Assembly: GCF_051014445.1 (NCBI RefSeq)
Contig: NC_135141.1
Coordinates: 3,720,001-3,784,000, forward strand
Length of the DNA stretch: 64,000 nucleotides
From: Colletes latitarsis
Lineage: Eukaryota; Arthropoda; Insecta; Hymenoptera; Colletidae
Direction of reading: 5' to 3'
In this document: piece by piece, positions 33,858 through 48,000 of the stretch
Position numbering within the stretch: the stretch's first letter is position 1
How the letters are laid out: each line of letters opens with the position of its first letter
Notes under the pieces: generated by a model
Seen by the model: the letters and a program-made list of their open reading frames with translations, nothing else
Database searches by the model: none
Told to the model about the DNA's origin: nothing
Translations under genes and position numbers: made by a program

Positions 33858-36800
33858 GTGGTACCACATTACTACGCCATTCAAACAGGGTAAAACCCAG
33901 GTCCTGGCCAACAAGTATGCGATGAAGGCTGAATCATGATCGAGATGCGGGCATAACCCAGACCAAACCCAGACGTAACCGGTGTTATCCTCCAAAATAT
34001 TGATCGAAACCAGCTTTAATTGACTGTTTCAATGTGGTACAACATTTCTACGTGATTCAAACCCGAAGAAACCCAGGATCTGGCCAACATGTGTGCATAG
34101 AAGGCAAAATCATGAGCCAGATGCGGGCATAACCCAGACCTAACCTAGACCTAACCGGTTTTATCCTCTAAAATATTGATCGAAACCAGCTTTAATTGAC
34201 TGTTTCAATGTGGTACAACATTACTACGTGATTCAAACCCGAAGAAACCCAGGATCTGGCCAACATGTGTGCATAGAAGGCAAAATCATGATCGATATGC
34301 GGGCATAACCCAGACCAAACCCAGACCTAACCGTTGTTATCCTCCAAAATATTGATCGAAACCAGCTTTAATTGACTGTTTCAGTGTGGTATCACATTAC
34401 TACGTGATTCAAATCCGAAAAAACCCAAAATCTGGCCAACAAGTATGCAAAGATGGCAAAATCATGAGCCAGATGCGGGCATAAGCCAGACCTAAGCCAG
34501 ACCTAACCGGTGTCATCCTTTAAAATGTTGATCGAAACCAAGTTTAATGGACTGTTTCAGTGTGGTACCACATTACTACGTGACTCAAACCCGAAAAAAC
34601 CCAGGATCTGGCCAACAAGTATGCAAAGAAGGCAAAATCATGAGCGAGATGCGGGCATAACCCAGACCTAACCCAGACCTAACCGGTTTTATCCTCTAAA
34701 ATATTGATCGAAACCAGCTTTAATTGACTGTTTCAATGTGGTACAACATTACTACGTGATTCAAACCCGAAGAAACCCAGGATCTGGCCAACATGTGTGC
34801 ATAGAAGGCAAAATCATGAGCCAGATGCGGGCATAACCCAGACCTAACCCAGACCTAACCGGTGTCATCCTTTAAAATATTGATCGAAACCAAGTTTAAT
34901 GGGCCGTTTCAGTGTGGTATCACATTACTACGTGACTCAAACCCGAAAAAAACCCAGGATCTGGCCAACAAGTATGCGAAGAAGGCAAAATCATGAGCGA
35001 GATGCGGGCATAAGCCAGACCTAAGCCAGACCTAACCGGTGTCATCCTTTAAAATGTTGATCGAAACCAAGTTTAATGGACTGTTTCAGTGTGGTACCAC
35101 ATTACAACGTGACTCAAACCCGAAAAAACCCAGGGTCTGGCCAACAAGTATGCGAAGAAGGTAAAATCATGAGCCAGATGCGGGCATAAGCCAGACCTAA
35201 CCCAGCCCTAACCTGTTTTATCCTCCAAAATATTGATCGAAACCAGGTTTTATTGACTGTTACTGTGTGGTACCACATTACTACGTGATTCAAATCCGAA
35301 AAAACCCAGGATCTGGCAAACAAGTATGCAAAGAAGGAAAAATCATGAGCCAGATGCGGGCATAACCCAGACCTAACCGGTTTTATCCTCTAAAATATTG
35401 ATCGAAATGAGGTTTAGTTGACTGTTACTGTATGGTGCCACATTACTACGTGACTCAAACCCGAAAAAACCCAGGATCTGGCCAACAAGTATGCAAAGAA
35501 GTCAAAATCATGAGCGAGATGCGGGCATAACCCAGACCTAACCCAGATCTATCCGGTGTTATCCTCTAAAATGTGGATCGAAACCAGCTTTAATTGACTG
35601 TTTCTGTGTGGTACCACATTACTACGTGATTCAAATCCGAAAGAACCCAGGATCTGGCCAACAAGTATGCAAAGAGGGCAAAATCATGAGCCAGATGCGC
35701 GCATAACCCAGACCTAAACCAGACCTAAACGGTTTTATCCTCTAAAATATTGATTGAAACCAGGTTTTATTGACTGTTACTGTGTGGTACCACATTACTA
35801 CGTGATTCAATCCACAGAAAACCTAGGATCTGGCCAACAAGAATGCGGAAAAGGTAAAATCATGAGCCAGATGCGGGCATAACGCAGACCTAACCCAGAC
35901 CTAACCGGTGTTATCCTCTAAAATGTGGATCGAAGCCAGCTTTAATTGACTGTTTCAGTGTGGTACCGCATTACTACGTGACTCAAACACGAAAAAACCC
36001 AGATTCTGGCCAACAAGTATGCGAAGAAGGCAAAATCATGAGCCAGATGTGGGCATAACCCAGACCTAACCCAGACCTAACCGGTTTTATCCTGTAGAAT
36101 ATTGACCGAAACCAGCTTTAATTGACTGTTTCAATGTGGTACAATATTACTACGTGATTCAAATTCGAGAAAACCCAGGATCTGGCCAACAAGTATGCGA
36201 AGAAGGCAAAATCATGAGGCAGATGCGTGCATAAGCCAGACCTAACCCAGACCTAACCGGTTTTATCCTCTAAAATATTGATTGAAACCTGGTTTTATTG
36301 ACTGCTACTGTGTGGTACCACATTACTACGTGATTCAAATCCGAAAAACCCAGGATCTGGCCAACAAGTATGCGAAGAAGGCAAAATCTTGAGCCAGATG
36401 CGGGCATAAGCCAGACCTAACCGGTTTTGTCCTCTAAAATATTGATCGAAACCAGGCTTTATTGACTGTTACTGTGTGGCACCACATTACTACGTGATTC
36501 AAATCCGAAAAAACCTAGGATCTGGCCAACATGTGTGCAAAGAAGGCAAAATCATGAGCCAGATGCGGGCATAACCCAGACCTAACCCAGACTTAACCGG
36601 TGTCATCCTTTAAAATATTGATCGAAACCAAGTTTAGTGGACTGTTTCAGTGTGTTACCACATTACTACGTAACTCAAACACGAAAAAACCCGGGATCTG
36701 GCCAACAAGGATGCGAAGAAGGCAAAATCATGAGCCAGATGCGTGCATAACCCAGACCTAACCCAGACCTAACCGGTGTTATCCTTGAAAATGTTGATCG

Positions 36801-37450
36801 AAATCAAGTTTAATGGACTGTTTCAATGTGGTACAACATTACTACGTGATTCAAATTCGAGAAAACCCAGGATCTGGCCAACAAGTACGCAAAGAAGGCA
36901 AAATCATGAGCCAGATGCGCGCATAACCCAGACCTAAACCAGACCTAACCGGTTTTATCCTCCAAACTATTGATCGAAACCTGGTTTTATTGACTGTTAC
37001 TGAGTGGGACCACATTACTACGTGACTCAAACCCGAAAAAACCCAGGATCTGGCCAACAAGTATGCGAAGAAGGCAAAATCATGAGCCAGATGTGGGCAT
37101 AAGCCAGACCTAACCCAGACCTAGCCGGTTTTATCCTCTAAAATAGTGATCGAAACCGGCTTTAATTGACTGTTTCAATGTGGTACAACATTACTACGTG
37201 ATTCAAACCCGAAGAAATTCAGGATCTGGCCAACATGTGTGCAAAGAAGGCAAAATCATGAGCCAGATGCGGGCATAACCCAGACCTAACCCAGACTTAA
37301 CCGGTGTCATCCTTTAAAATATTGATCGAAACCAAGTTTAGTGGACTGTTTCAGTGTGTTACCACATTACTACGTAACTCAAACACGAAAAAACCCGGGA
37401 TCTGGCCACCAAGTATGCGAAGAAGGCAAAATCATGAGCCAGATGCGGGG
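33858..37450 (+). repeat. 3.6-kb duplicated block, copy 1 (partner at 44907)
   Basis: The block starts in the diverged monomer with CTACGCCATTCAAACAGGG and GATGAAGGCTGAATC. It matches the block from 44907 at an offset of 11,049 bp, shifting to 11,050 by 36.85 kb. Shared variants include CAACATTTCTACG, ATGTGTGCATAGAAGG, GATCGATATGCGG, ACTGTATGGTGCC, GGCACCACATTAC and GAGTGGGACCAC. Internally the partner has one extra monomer near 46.8-46.9 kb and lacks one near 47.2 kb. The match breaks at GATGCGGGGATAACA, where unit U copy 3 begins. Confidence 0.87.
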
Positions 37451-39960
37451 ATAACACAGACCTAACCCAGACCTAACCTGTTTTATCCTCTAAAATATTG
37501 ATCGAAACCAGGTTTAGTTGACTGTTTCGTTGTGGTACCGCATTACTACGTGATTCAAACACGAAAAAACCCAGGATCTGGCCATCAAATATACTAAGAT
37601 GGCAAAATTATGAGCCAGATGCGGGCATAAGCCAGACCTAAGCCAGACCTAACCGGTGTCATCCTTTAAAATGTTGATCGAAACCAAGTTTAATGGACTG
37701 TTTCAGTGTGGTACCACATTACTACGTGACTCAAACCCGAAAAAACCCAGGATCTGGCCAACAAGTATGCGAAGAAGGCAAAATCTTGAGCCAGATGCGG
37801 TCATAAGCCAGACCTAACCGGTTTTGTCCTCTTAAATATTGATCGAAACCAGGCTTTATTGACTGTTACTGTGTGGTACCACATTACTACATGATTCAAA
37901 TCCGAAAAAACCCAGGATCTGGCCAACAAGTACGCAAAGAAGGCAAAATCATGAGCCAGATGCGCGCATAACCCAGACCTAAACCAGACCTAACCAGTGT
38001 CATCCTCTAAAATATTGATCGAAACCAAGTTTAATGGGCGGTTTCAGTGTGGTACCACATTACTACGTGACTCAAACCCGAAAAAACCCAGGATATGGCC
38101 AACAAGTATGCGAAGAAGGCAAAATCATGAGCCAGATGCGTGCATAACTCAGACCTAACCCAGACCTAACCGGTTTTATCCTGTAGAATATTGATCGAAA
38201 CCAGCTTTAATTGACTGTTTCAATGTGGTACAATATTACTACGTGATTCAAATTCGAGAAAACCCAGGATCTGGCCAACAATTATGCGAAGAAGGCAAGA
38301 TCATGAGCCAGATGCGGGCATAAGCCAGACCTAACCCAGACCTAACCGGTTTTACCCTCTAAAATATTGATTGAAACCTGGTTTTATTGACTGTTACTGT
38401 GTGGTACCACATCACTACGTGATTCAAACTGTAAAAAACCCAGGGTCTGGCCAACAAGTATGCGAAGAAGGCAAAATCATGAGCCAGATGCGGGGATAAC
38501 ACAGACCTAACCCAGACCTAACCGGTATTATCCTCTAAAATATTGATCGAAACCAGGTTTTATTGACTGTTTCAATGTGGTACAATATTACTACGTGATT
38601 CAAATTCGAGAAAACCCAGGATCTGGCCAACAAGTATGCGAAGAAGGCAAGATCATGAGCCAGATGCGGGCATAAGCCAGACCTAACCCAGACCTAACCG
38701 GTGTTATCCTCCAAAATATTGATCGAAACCAAATTTAATGGATTGCTTCTGAGTGCTACCACATTACTACGTGATTCGAAACCGAAAAAACCCAGGATCA
38801 GGCCAACAAGTATGCGAAGAAGGAAAAATCATGTGCCAGATGCGCGCATAACCCAGACCTAACCCAGACCTAACCGGTTTTATCCTCTAAAATGTGGATC
38901 GAAACCAAGTTTAATGGACTGTTTCAGTGTGGTACCACATTACTACGTGACTCAAACCCGAAAAAACCCAGGTTCTGGCCAACAAGTATGCGAAGAAGGC
39001 AAATCATGAGCCAGATGCGTGCATAACCCAGACCTAACCCAGACCTAACCGGTATTATCCTCTAAAATATTGATCGAAACCAGGTTTTATTGACTGTTAC
39101 TGTGTGGTACCACATTACTACGTGATTCAAATCCGAAAAAACCCAGAATCTGGCCAACAAGTATGCGAAGAAGGCAAAATCATGAGCCAGATGCGGGGAT
39201 AACACAGACCTAACCCAGACCTAACCTGTTTTATCCTCTAAAATATTGATCGAAACCAGGTTTAGTTGACTGTTTCGTTGTGGTACCGCATTACTACGTG
39301 ATTCAAACACGAAAAAACCCAGGATCTGGCCATCAAATATACTAAGATGTCAAGATCATGAGCCAGATGCGTGCATAACCCAGACCTAACCCAGACCTAA
39401 CCGGTTTTATCCTCTAAAATGTGGATCGAAACCATGTTTAATGGACTGTTTCAGTGTGGTACCACATTACTACGTGACTCAAACCCGAAAAAACCCATGT
39501 TCTGGCCAACAAGTATGCGAAGAAGGCAAATCACGAGCCAGATGCGTGCATAACCCAGACCTAACCCAGACCTAACCGGTTTTATCCTCTAAATATTGAT
39601 CGAAAACAGGTTTTATTGACTGTTACTGTGTGGTACCACATTACTACGTGATTCAACTCCGAAAAAACCCAGGATGTGGCCAACAAGTATGCTAAGAAGG
39701 CAAAATCATGAGCCAGATGCGGGGATAACACAGACCTAACCCAGACCTAACCGGTTTTATCCTCTAAAATATTGATCGAAACCAGGTTTAGTTGACTGTT
39801 TCGTTGTGGTACCGCATTACTACGTGATTCAAAACCGAAAAACCCAGGATCAGGCCAACAAGTATGCGAAGAAGGCAAAATCATGTGCCAGATACGCGCA
39901 TAACCCAGACCTAAACCAGACCTAACCAGTGTCATCCTCAAAAATATTGATCGAAACCAA
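37441..39960 (+). repeat. Unit U, copy 3
   Basis: This matches 30447-32.95 kb at an offset of 6,994-7,005 bp with few differences, such as GGATATGGCC at 38.09 kb and CCCATGTTCTGG at 39.49 kb. The join to the preceding block lies inside the conserved core CATGAGCCAGATGCGGG, so the crossover can only be bracketed by flanking variants. Its second half is part of the 2,285-bp tandem that follows. Confidence 0.85.
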
Positions 39961-40861
39961 GTTTAATGGGCGGTGTCAGTGTGGTACCACATTACTACGT
40001 GACTCAAACCCGAAAAAACCCAGGATCTGGCCAACAAGTATGCGAAGAAGGCAAAATCATGAGCCAGATGCGTGCATAACTCAGACCTAACCCAGACCTA
40101 ACCGGTTTTATCCTGTAGAATATTGATCGAAACCAGCTTTAATTGACTGTTTCAATGTGGTACAATATTACTACGTGATTCAAATTCGAGAAAACCCAGG
40201 ATCTGGCCAACAAGTATGCGAAGAAGGCAAAATCATGAGCCAGATGCGCGCATAACCCAGACCTAACCCAGAACTAACCGGTGTTATCCTCTAAAATATT
40301 GATCGAAACCAGGTTTTATTGACTGCTACTGTGTGGTACCACATTACTACGTGACTCAAATCCGAAAAAACCCAGGATCTGGCCAACAAGTATGCAAAGA
40401 AGGCAAAATCATGAGCCAGATGCGCGCATAACCCAGACCTAAACCAGACCTAACCGGTGTTATCCTGTAAAATATTGATCGAAACCAAGTTTAATGGGCC
40501 GTTTCAGTGTGGTATCACATTACTACGTGACACAAACCCGAAAAAAACCCAGGATCTGGCCAACAAGTATGCGAAGAAGGCAAAATCATGAGCCAGATGC
40601 GTGCATAACCCAGACCTAACCCAGACCTAACCGGTGCAATCCTTTAAAATATTGATCGAAACCAAGTTTAGCGGACTGTTTCAATGTGGTACCACATTAC
40701 TACGTAACTCAAACTCGAAAAAACCCAGGATCTGGCCAACAAGTATGCGAAGAAGGCAAAATCATGAGCCAGATGCGTGCATAACTCAGACCTAACCCAG
40801 ACCTAACCGGTTTTATCCTGTAGAATATTGATCGAAACCAGGTTTTATTGACTGTTTCAAT
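38577..40861 (+). repeat. 13-monomer higher-order repeat, copy 1 (2,285 bp)
   Basis: The monomer at 38577 (GTGGTACAATATTACTACG) recurs at 40862, and all sequence between follows at an exact offset of 2,285 bp, which is 13 monomers averaging 175.8 bp. The junction monomer at 40686 begins with GTACCACATTACTACGTAAC and CAAACTCG and then changes to GCGTGCATAACTCAG. This gives it a sequence not found at 42971, and marks the crossover. Confidence 0.88.
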
Positions 40862-43060
40862 GTGGTACAATATTACTACGTGATTCAAATTCGAGAAAAC
40901 CCAGGATCTGGCCAACAAGTATGCGAAGAAGGCAAGATCATGAGCCAGATGCGGGCATAAGCCAGACCTAACCCAGACCTAACCGGTGTTATCCTCCAAA
41001 ATATTGATCGAAACCAAATTTAATGGATTGCTTCTGAGTGCTACCACATTACTACGTGATTCGAAACCGAAAAAACCCAGGATCAGGCCAACAAGTATGC
41101 GAAGAAGGAAAAATCATGTGCCAGATGCGCGCATAACCCAGACCTAACCCAGACCTAACCGGTTTTATCCTCTAAAATGTGGATCGAAACCAAGTTTAAT
41201 GGACTGTTTCAGTGTGGTACCACATTACTACGTGACTCAAACCCGAAAAAACCCAGGTTCTGGCCAACAAGTATGCGAAGAAGGCAAATCATGAGCCAGA
41301 TGCGTGCATAACCCAGACCTAACCCAGACCTAACCGGTATTATCCTCTAAAATATTGATCGAAACCAGGTTTTATTGACTGTTACTGTGTGGTACCACAT
41401 TACTACGTGATTCAAATCCGAAAAAACCCAGAATCTGGCCAACAAGTATGCGAAGAAGGCAAAATCATGAGCCAGATGCGGGGATAACACAGACCTAACC
41501 CAGACCTAACCTGTTTTATCCTCTAAAATATTGATCGAAACCAGGTTTAGTTGACTGTTTCGTTGTGGTACCGCATTACTACGTGATTCAAACACGAAAA
41601 AACCCAGGATCTGGCCATCAAATATACTAAGATGTCAAGATCATGAGCCAGATGCGTGCATAACCCAGACCTAACCCAGACCTAACCGGTTTTATCCTCT
41701 AAAATGTGGATCGAAACCATGTTTAATGGACTGTTTCAGTGTGGTACCACATTACTACGTGACTCAAACCCGAAAAAACCCATGTTCTGGCCAACAAGTA
41801 TGCGAAGAAGGCAAATCACGAGCCAGATGCGTGCATAACCCAGACCTAACCCAGACCTAACCGGTTTTATCCTCTAAATATTGATCGAAAACAGGTTTTA
41901 TTGACTGTTACTGTGTGGTACCACATTACTACGTGATTCAACTCCGAAAAAACCCAGGATGTGGCCAACAAGTATGCTAAGAAGGCAAAATCATGAGCCA
42001 GATGCGGGGATAACACAGACCTAACCCAGACCTAACCGGTTTTATCCTCTAAAATATTGATCGAAACCAGGTTTAGTTGACTGTTTCGTTGTGGTACCGC
42101 ATTACTACGTGATTCAAAACCGAAAAACCCAGGATCAGGCCAACAAGTATGCGAAGAAGGCAAAATCATGTGCCAGATACGCGCATAACCCAGACCTAAA
42201 CCAGACCTAACCAGTGTCATCCTCAAAAATATTGATCGAAACCAAGTTTAATGGGCGGTGTCAGTGTGGTACCACATTACTACGTGACTCAAACCCGAAA
42301 AAACCCAGGATCTGGCCAACAAGTATGCGAAGAAGGCAAAATCATGAGCCAGATGCGTGCATAACTCAGACCTAACCCAGACCTAACCGGTTTTATCCTG
42401 TAGAATATTGATCGAAACCAGCTTTAATTGACTGTTTCAATGTGGTACAATATTACTACGTGATTCAAATTCGAGAAAACCCAGGATCTGGCCAACAAGT
42501 ATGCGAAGAAGGCAAAATCATGAGCCAGATGCGCGCATAACCCAGACCTAACCCAGAACTAACCGGTGTTATCCTCTAAAATATTGATCGAAACCAGGTT
42601 TTATTGACTGCTACTGTGTGGTACCACATTACTACGTGACTCAAATCCGAAAAAACCCAGGATCTGGCCAACAAGTATGCAAAGAAGGCAAAATCATGAG
42701 CCAGATGCGCGCATAACCCAGACCTAAACCAGACCTAACCGGTGTTATCCTGTAAAATATTGATCGAAACCAAGTTTAATGGGCCGTTTCAGTGTGGTAT
42801 CACATTACTACGTGACACAAACCCGAAAAAAACCCAGGATCTGGCCAACAAGTATGCGAAGAAGGCAAAATCATGAGCCAGATGCGTGCATAACCCAGAC
42901 CTAACCCAGACCTAACCGGTGCAATCCTTTAAAATATTGATCGAAACCAAGTTTAGCGGACTGTTTCAATGTGGTACCACATTACTACGTAACTCAAACT
43001 CGAAAAAACCCAGGATCTGGCCAACAAGTATGCGAAGAAGGCAAAATCATGAGCCAGATG
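40862..43060 (+). repeat. 13-monomer higher-order repeat, copy 2
   Basis: This repeats 38577 onward at 2,285 bp. Shared single-base variants include CCCATGTTCTGG (39.49 and 41.78 kb), which is absent from the unit U copies at 26.56 and 32.50 kb. That change therefore arose before this tandem duplication and after the split from the other U copies. The match ends near 43.06 kb, where GCGCGCATAACCC replaces GCGTGCATAACTC. Confidence 0.88.
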
Positions 43061-43322
43061 CGCGCATAACCCAGACCTAACCCAGAACTAACCGGTGTTA
43101 TCCTCCAAAATATTGATCGAAACCAAATTTAATGGTCTGTTTCTGTGTGGTACCGCATTACTACGTGATTCAAACCCGAAAAAACCCAGGATCTGGCCAA
43201 CAAATATACTAAGAAGTCAAAATCATGAGCGAGATGCGGGCATAACCCAGACCTAACCCAAACCTAACCGGTGTTATCCTCTAAAATATTGATTGAAACT
43301 AGGTTTAATTGACTGTTTCACT

Positions 43323-44202
43323 GTGGTACCACATCACTACGTGATTCAAACTGGAAAAAACCCACGATCTGGCCAACAAGAATGCGAAGAAGGCAAAATC
43401 ATGAGCCAGATGCGGGCATAACACAGACCTAACCCAGACCTAACCGGTTTTCTCCTCTAAAATATTGATCGAAACCAGGCTTTATTGACTGTTACTGTGT
43501 GGTACCACATTACTACGTGATTCAACTCCGACAAAACCCAGGATGTGGCCAACAAGTATGCAAAGAAGGCAAAATCATGAGCCAGATGCGGGGATAACAC
43601 AGACCTAACCCAGACCTAACCGGTTTTATCCTCTAAAATATTGATCGAAACCAGGTTTAGTTGACTGTTTCGTTGTGGTACCGCATTACTACGTGATTCA
43701 AACAGGGTAAAACCCAGGATCAGGCCAACAAGTATGCGAAGAAGGCAAAATCATGTGCCAGATGCAGGCATAACCCAGACCTAACCCAGACCTAACCGGT
43801 GTGATCCTCTAAAATATTGATCGAAACCAGGTTTAATTGTCTGTTTCAGTGAGGTACCACATTACTACGTGACTCAAACCCGAAAAAACCCAGGATCTGG
43901 CCAACAAGAATGCGAAGAAGGCAAAATCATGAGCCAGATGCGGGCATAACACAGACCTAACCCAGACCTAACCGGTTCTATCCTCTCAAATATTGATCGA
44001 AACCAGGTTTAGTTTACTGTTTCGTTGTGGTACCGCATTACTACGCCATTCAAACAGGGTAAAACCCAGGTCCTGGCCAACAAGTATGCGATGAAGGCTG
44101 AATCATGATCGAGATGCGGGCATAACCCAGACCAAACCCAGACGTAACCGGTGTTATCCTCCAAAATATTGATCGAAACCAGCTTTAATTGACTGTTTCA
44201 AT
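43323..44202 (+). repeat. 5-monomer higher-order repeat, copy 1 (880 bp)
   Basis: Monomers start at 43323, 43499, 43675, 43851 and 44027. All five recur exactly 880 bp (5 x 176) later. Markers are CCCACGATCTGG, GGTTTTCTCCTC, CCGACAAAACCC, CAGTGAGGTACC and GATGAAGGCTGAATC. I see essentially no differences between the two copies other than at the entry of the first monomer, which suggests a very recent duplication or a duplication in the assembly. Confidence 0.9.
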
Positions 44203-45082
44203 GTGGTACCACATCACTACGTGATTCAAACTGGAAAAAACCCACGATCTGGCCAACAAGAATGCGAAGAAGGCAAAATCATGAGCCAGATGCGGGCATA
44301 ACACAGACCTAACCCAGACCTAACCGGTTTTCTCCTCTAAAATATTGATCGAAACCAGGCTTTATTGACTGTTACTGTGTGGTACCACATTACTACGTGA
44401 TTCAACTCCGACAAAACCCAGGATGTGGCCAACAAGTATGCAAAGAAGGCAAAATCATGAGCCAGATGCGGGGATAACACAGACCTAACCCAGACCTAAC
44501 CGGTTTTATCCTCTAAAATATTGATCGAAACCAGGTTTAGTTGACTGTTTCGTTGTGGTACCGCATTACTACGTGATTCAAACAGGGTAAAACCCAGGAT
44601 CAGGCCAACAAGTATGCGAAGAAGGCAAAATCATGTGCCAGATGCAGGCATAACCCAGACCTAACCCAGACCTAACCGGTGTGATCCTCTAAAATATTGA
44701 TCGAAACCAGGTTTAATTGTCTGTTTCAGTGAGGTACCACATTACTACGTGACTCAAACCCGAAAAAACCCAGGATCTGGCCAACAAGAATGCGAAGAAG
44801 GCAAAATCATGAGCCAGATGCGGGCATAACACAGACCTAACCCAGACCTAACCGGTTCTATCCTCTCAAATATTGATCGAAACCAGGTTTAGTTTACTGT
44901 TTCGTTGTGGTACCGCATTACTACGCCATTCAAACAGGGTAAAACCCAGGTCCTGGCCAACAAGTATGCGATGAAGGCTGAATCATGATCGAGATGCGGG
45001 CATAACCCAGACCAAACCCAGACGTAACCGGTGTTATCCTCCAAAATATTGATCGAAACCAGCTTTAATTGACTGTTTCAAT
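44203..45082 (+). repeat. 5-monomer higher-order repeat, copy 2 (880 bp)
   Basis: This is the second copy of 43323-44202. Its last monomer (44907) is also the start of the 3.6-kb block that matches 33858 onward, so the 880-bp duplication was added directly upstream of that block. The entry differs: TTTCAATGTGGTACCACATC here, TTTCACTGTGGTACCACATC in copy 1, so the joint lies at or just before the palindrome. Confidence 0.9.
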
Positions 45083-48000
45083 GTGGTACAACATTTCTAC
45101 GTGATTCAAACCCGAAGAAACCCAGGATCTGGCCAACATGTGTGCATAGAAGGCAAAATCATGAGCCAGATGCGGGCATAACCCAGACCTAACCTAGACC
45201 TAACCGGTTTTATCCTCTAAAATATTGATCGAAACCAGCTTTAATTGACTGTTTCAATGTGGTACAACATTACTACGTGATTCAAACCCGAAGAAACCCA
45301 GGATCTGGCCAACATGTGTGCATAGAAGGCAAAATCATGATCGATATGCGGGCATAACCCGGACCAAACCCAGACCTAACCGTTGTTATCCTCCAAAATA
45401 TTGATCGAAACCAGCTTTAATTGACTGTTTCAGTGTGGTATCACATTACTACGTGATTCAAATCCGAAAAAACCCAAAATCTGGCCAACAAGTATGCAAA
45501 GATGGCAAAATCATGAGCCAGATGCGGGCATAAGCCAGACCTAAGCCAGACCTAACCGGTGTCATCCTTTAAAATGTTGATCGAAACCAAGTTTAATGGA
45601 CTGTTTCAGTGTGGTACCACATTACTACGTGACTCAAACCCGAAAAAACCCAGGATCTGGCCAACAAGTATGCAAAGAAGGCAAAATCATGAGCGAGATG
45701 CGGGCATAACCCAGACCTAACCCAGACCTAACCGGTTTTATCCTCTAAAATATTGATCGAAACCAGCTTTTATTGACTGTTTCAATGTGGTACAACATTA
45801 CTACGTGATTCAAACCCGAAGAAACCCAGGATCTGGCCAACATGTGTGCATAGAAGGCAAAATCATGAGCCAGATGCGGGCATAACCCAGACCTAACCCA
45901 GACCTAACCGGTGTCATCCTTTAAAATATTGATCGAAACCAAGTTTAATGGGCCGTTTCAGTGTGGTATCACATTACTACGTGATTCAAACCCGAAAAAA
46001 ACCCAGGATCTGGCCAACAAGTATGCGAAGAAGGCAAAATCATGAGCGAGATGCGGGCATAAGCCAGACCTAAGCCAGACCTAACCGGTGTCATCCTTTA
46101 AAATGTTGATCGAAACCAAGTTTAATGGACTGTTTCAGTGTGGTACCACATTACAACGTGACTCAAACCCGAAAAAACCCAGGGTCTGGCCAACAAGTAT
46201 GCGAAGAAGGTAAAATCATGAGCCAGATACGGGCATAAGCCAGACCTAACCCAGCCCTAACCTGTTTTATCCTCCAAAATATTGATCGAAACCAGGTTTT
46301 ATTGACTGTTACTGTGTGGTACCACATTACTACGTGATTCAAATCCGAAAAAACCCAGGATCTGGCAAACAAGTATGCAAAGAAGGAAAAATCATGAGCC
46401 AGATGCGGGCATAACCCAGACCTAACCGGTTTTATCCTCTAAAATATTGATCGAAATGAGGTTTAGTTGACTGTTACTGTATGGTGCCACATTACTACGT
46501 GACTCAAACCCGAAAAAACCCAGGATCTGGCCAACAAGTATGCAAAGAAGTCAAAATCATGAGCGAGATGCGGGCATAACCCAGACCTAACCCAGATCTA
46601 TCCGGTGTTATCCTCTAAAATGTGGATCGAAACCAGCTTTAATTGACTGTTTCTGTGTGGTACCACATTACTACGTGATTCAAATCCGAAAGAACCCAGG
46701 ATCTGGCCAACAAGTATGCAAAGAGGGCAAAATCATGAGCCAGATGCGCGCATAACCCAGACCTAAACCAGATCTAAACGGTGTCATCCTCTAAAATATT
46801 GTTCGAGACCAAGTTTAATGGGCCGTTTCAGTGTGGTATCACATTACTACGTGACTCAAACCCGAAAAAAACCCAGGATCTGGCCAACAAGTATGCGAAG
46901 AAGGCAAAATCATGAGCCAGATGCGGGCATAAGCCAGACCTAACCCAGACCTAAACGGTTTTATCCTCTAAAATATTGATTGAAACCAGGTTTTATTGAC
47001 TGTTACTGTGTGGTACCACATTACTACGTGATTCAATCCACAGAAAACCTAGGATCTGGCCAACAAGAATGCGGAAAAGGTAAAATCATGAGCTAGATGC
47101 GGGCATAACGCAGACCTAACCCAGACCTAACCGGTGTTACCCTCTAAAATGTGGATCGAAGCCAGCTTTAATTGACTGTTTCAGTGTGGTACCGCATTAC
47201 TACGTGATTCAAATTCGAGAAAACCCAGGATCTGGCCAACAAGTATGCGAAGAAGGCAAAATCATGAGGCAGATGCGTGCATAAGCCAGACCTAACCCAG
47301 ACCTAACCGGTTTTATCCTCTAAAATATTGATTGAAACCTGGTTTTATTGACTGCTACTGTGTGGTACCACATTACTACGTGATTCAAATCCGAAAAACC
47401 CAGGATCTGGCCAACAAGTATGCGAAGAAGGCAAAATCTTGAGCCAGATGCGGGCATAAGCCAGACCTAACCGGTTTTGTCCTCTAAAATATTGATCGAA
47501 ACCAGGCTTTATTGACTGTTACTGTGTGGCACCACATTACTACGTGATTCAAATCCGAAAAAACCTAGGATCTGGCCAACATGTGTGCAAAGAAGGCAAA
47601 ATCATGAGCCAGATGCGGGCATAACCCAGACCTAACCCAGACTTAACCGGTGTCATCCTTTAAAATATTGATCGAAACCAAGTTTAGTGGACTGTTTCAG
47701 TGTGTTACCACATTACTACGTAACTCAAACACGAAAAAACCCGGGATCTGGCCAACAAGGATGCGAAGAAGGCAAAATCATGAGCCAGATGCGTGCATAA
47801 CCCAGACCTAACCCAGACCTAACCGGTGTTATCCTTGAAAATGTTGATCGAAATCAAGTTTAATGGACTGTTTCAATGTGGTACAACATTACTACGTGAT
47901 TCAAATTCGAGAAAACCCAGGATCTGGCCAACAAGTACGCAAAGAAGGCAAAATCATGAGCCAGATGCGCGCATAACCCAGACCTAAACCAGACCTAACC

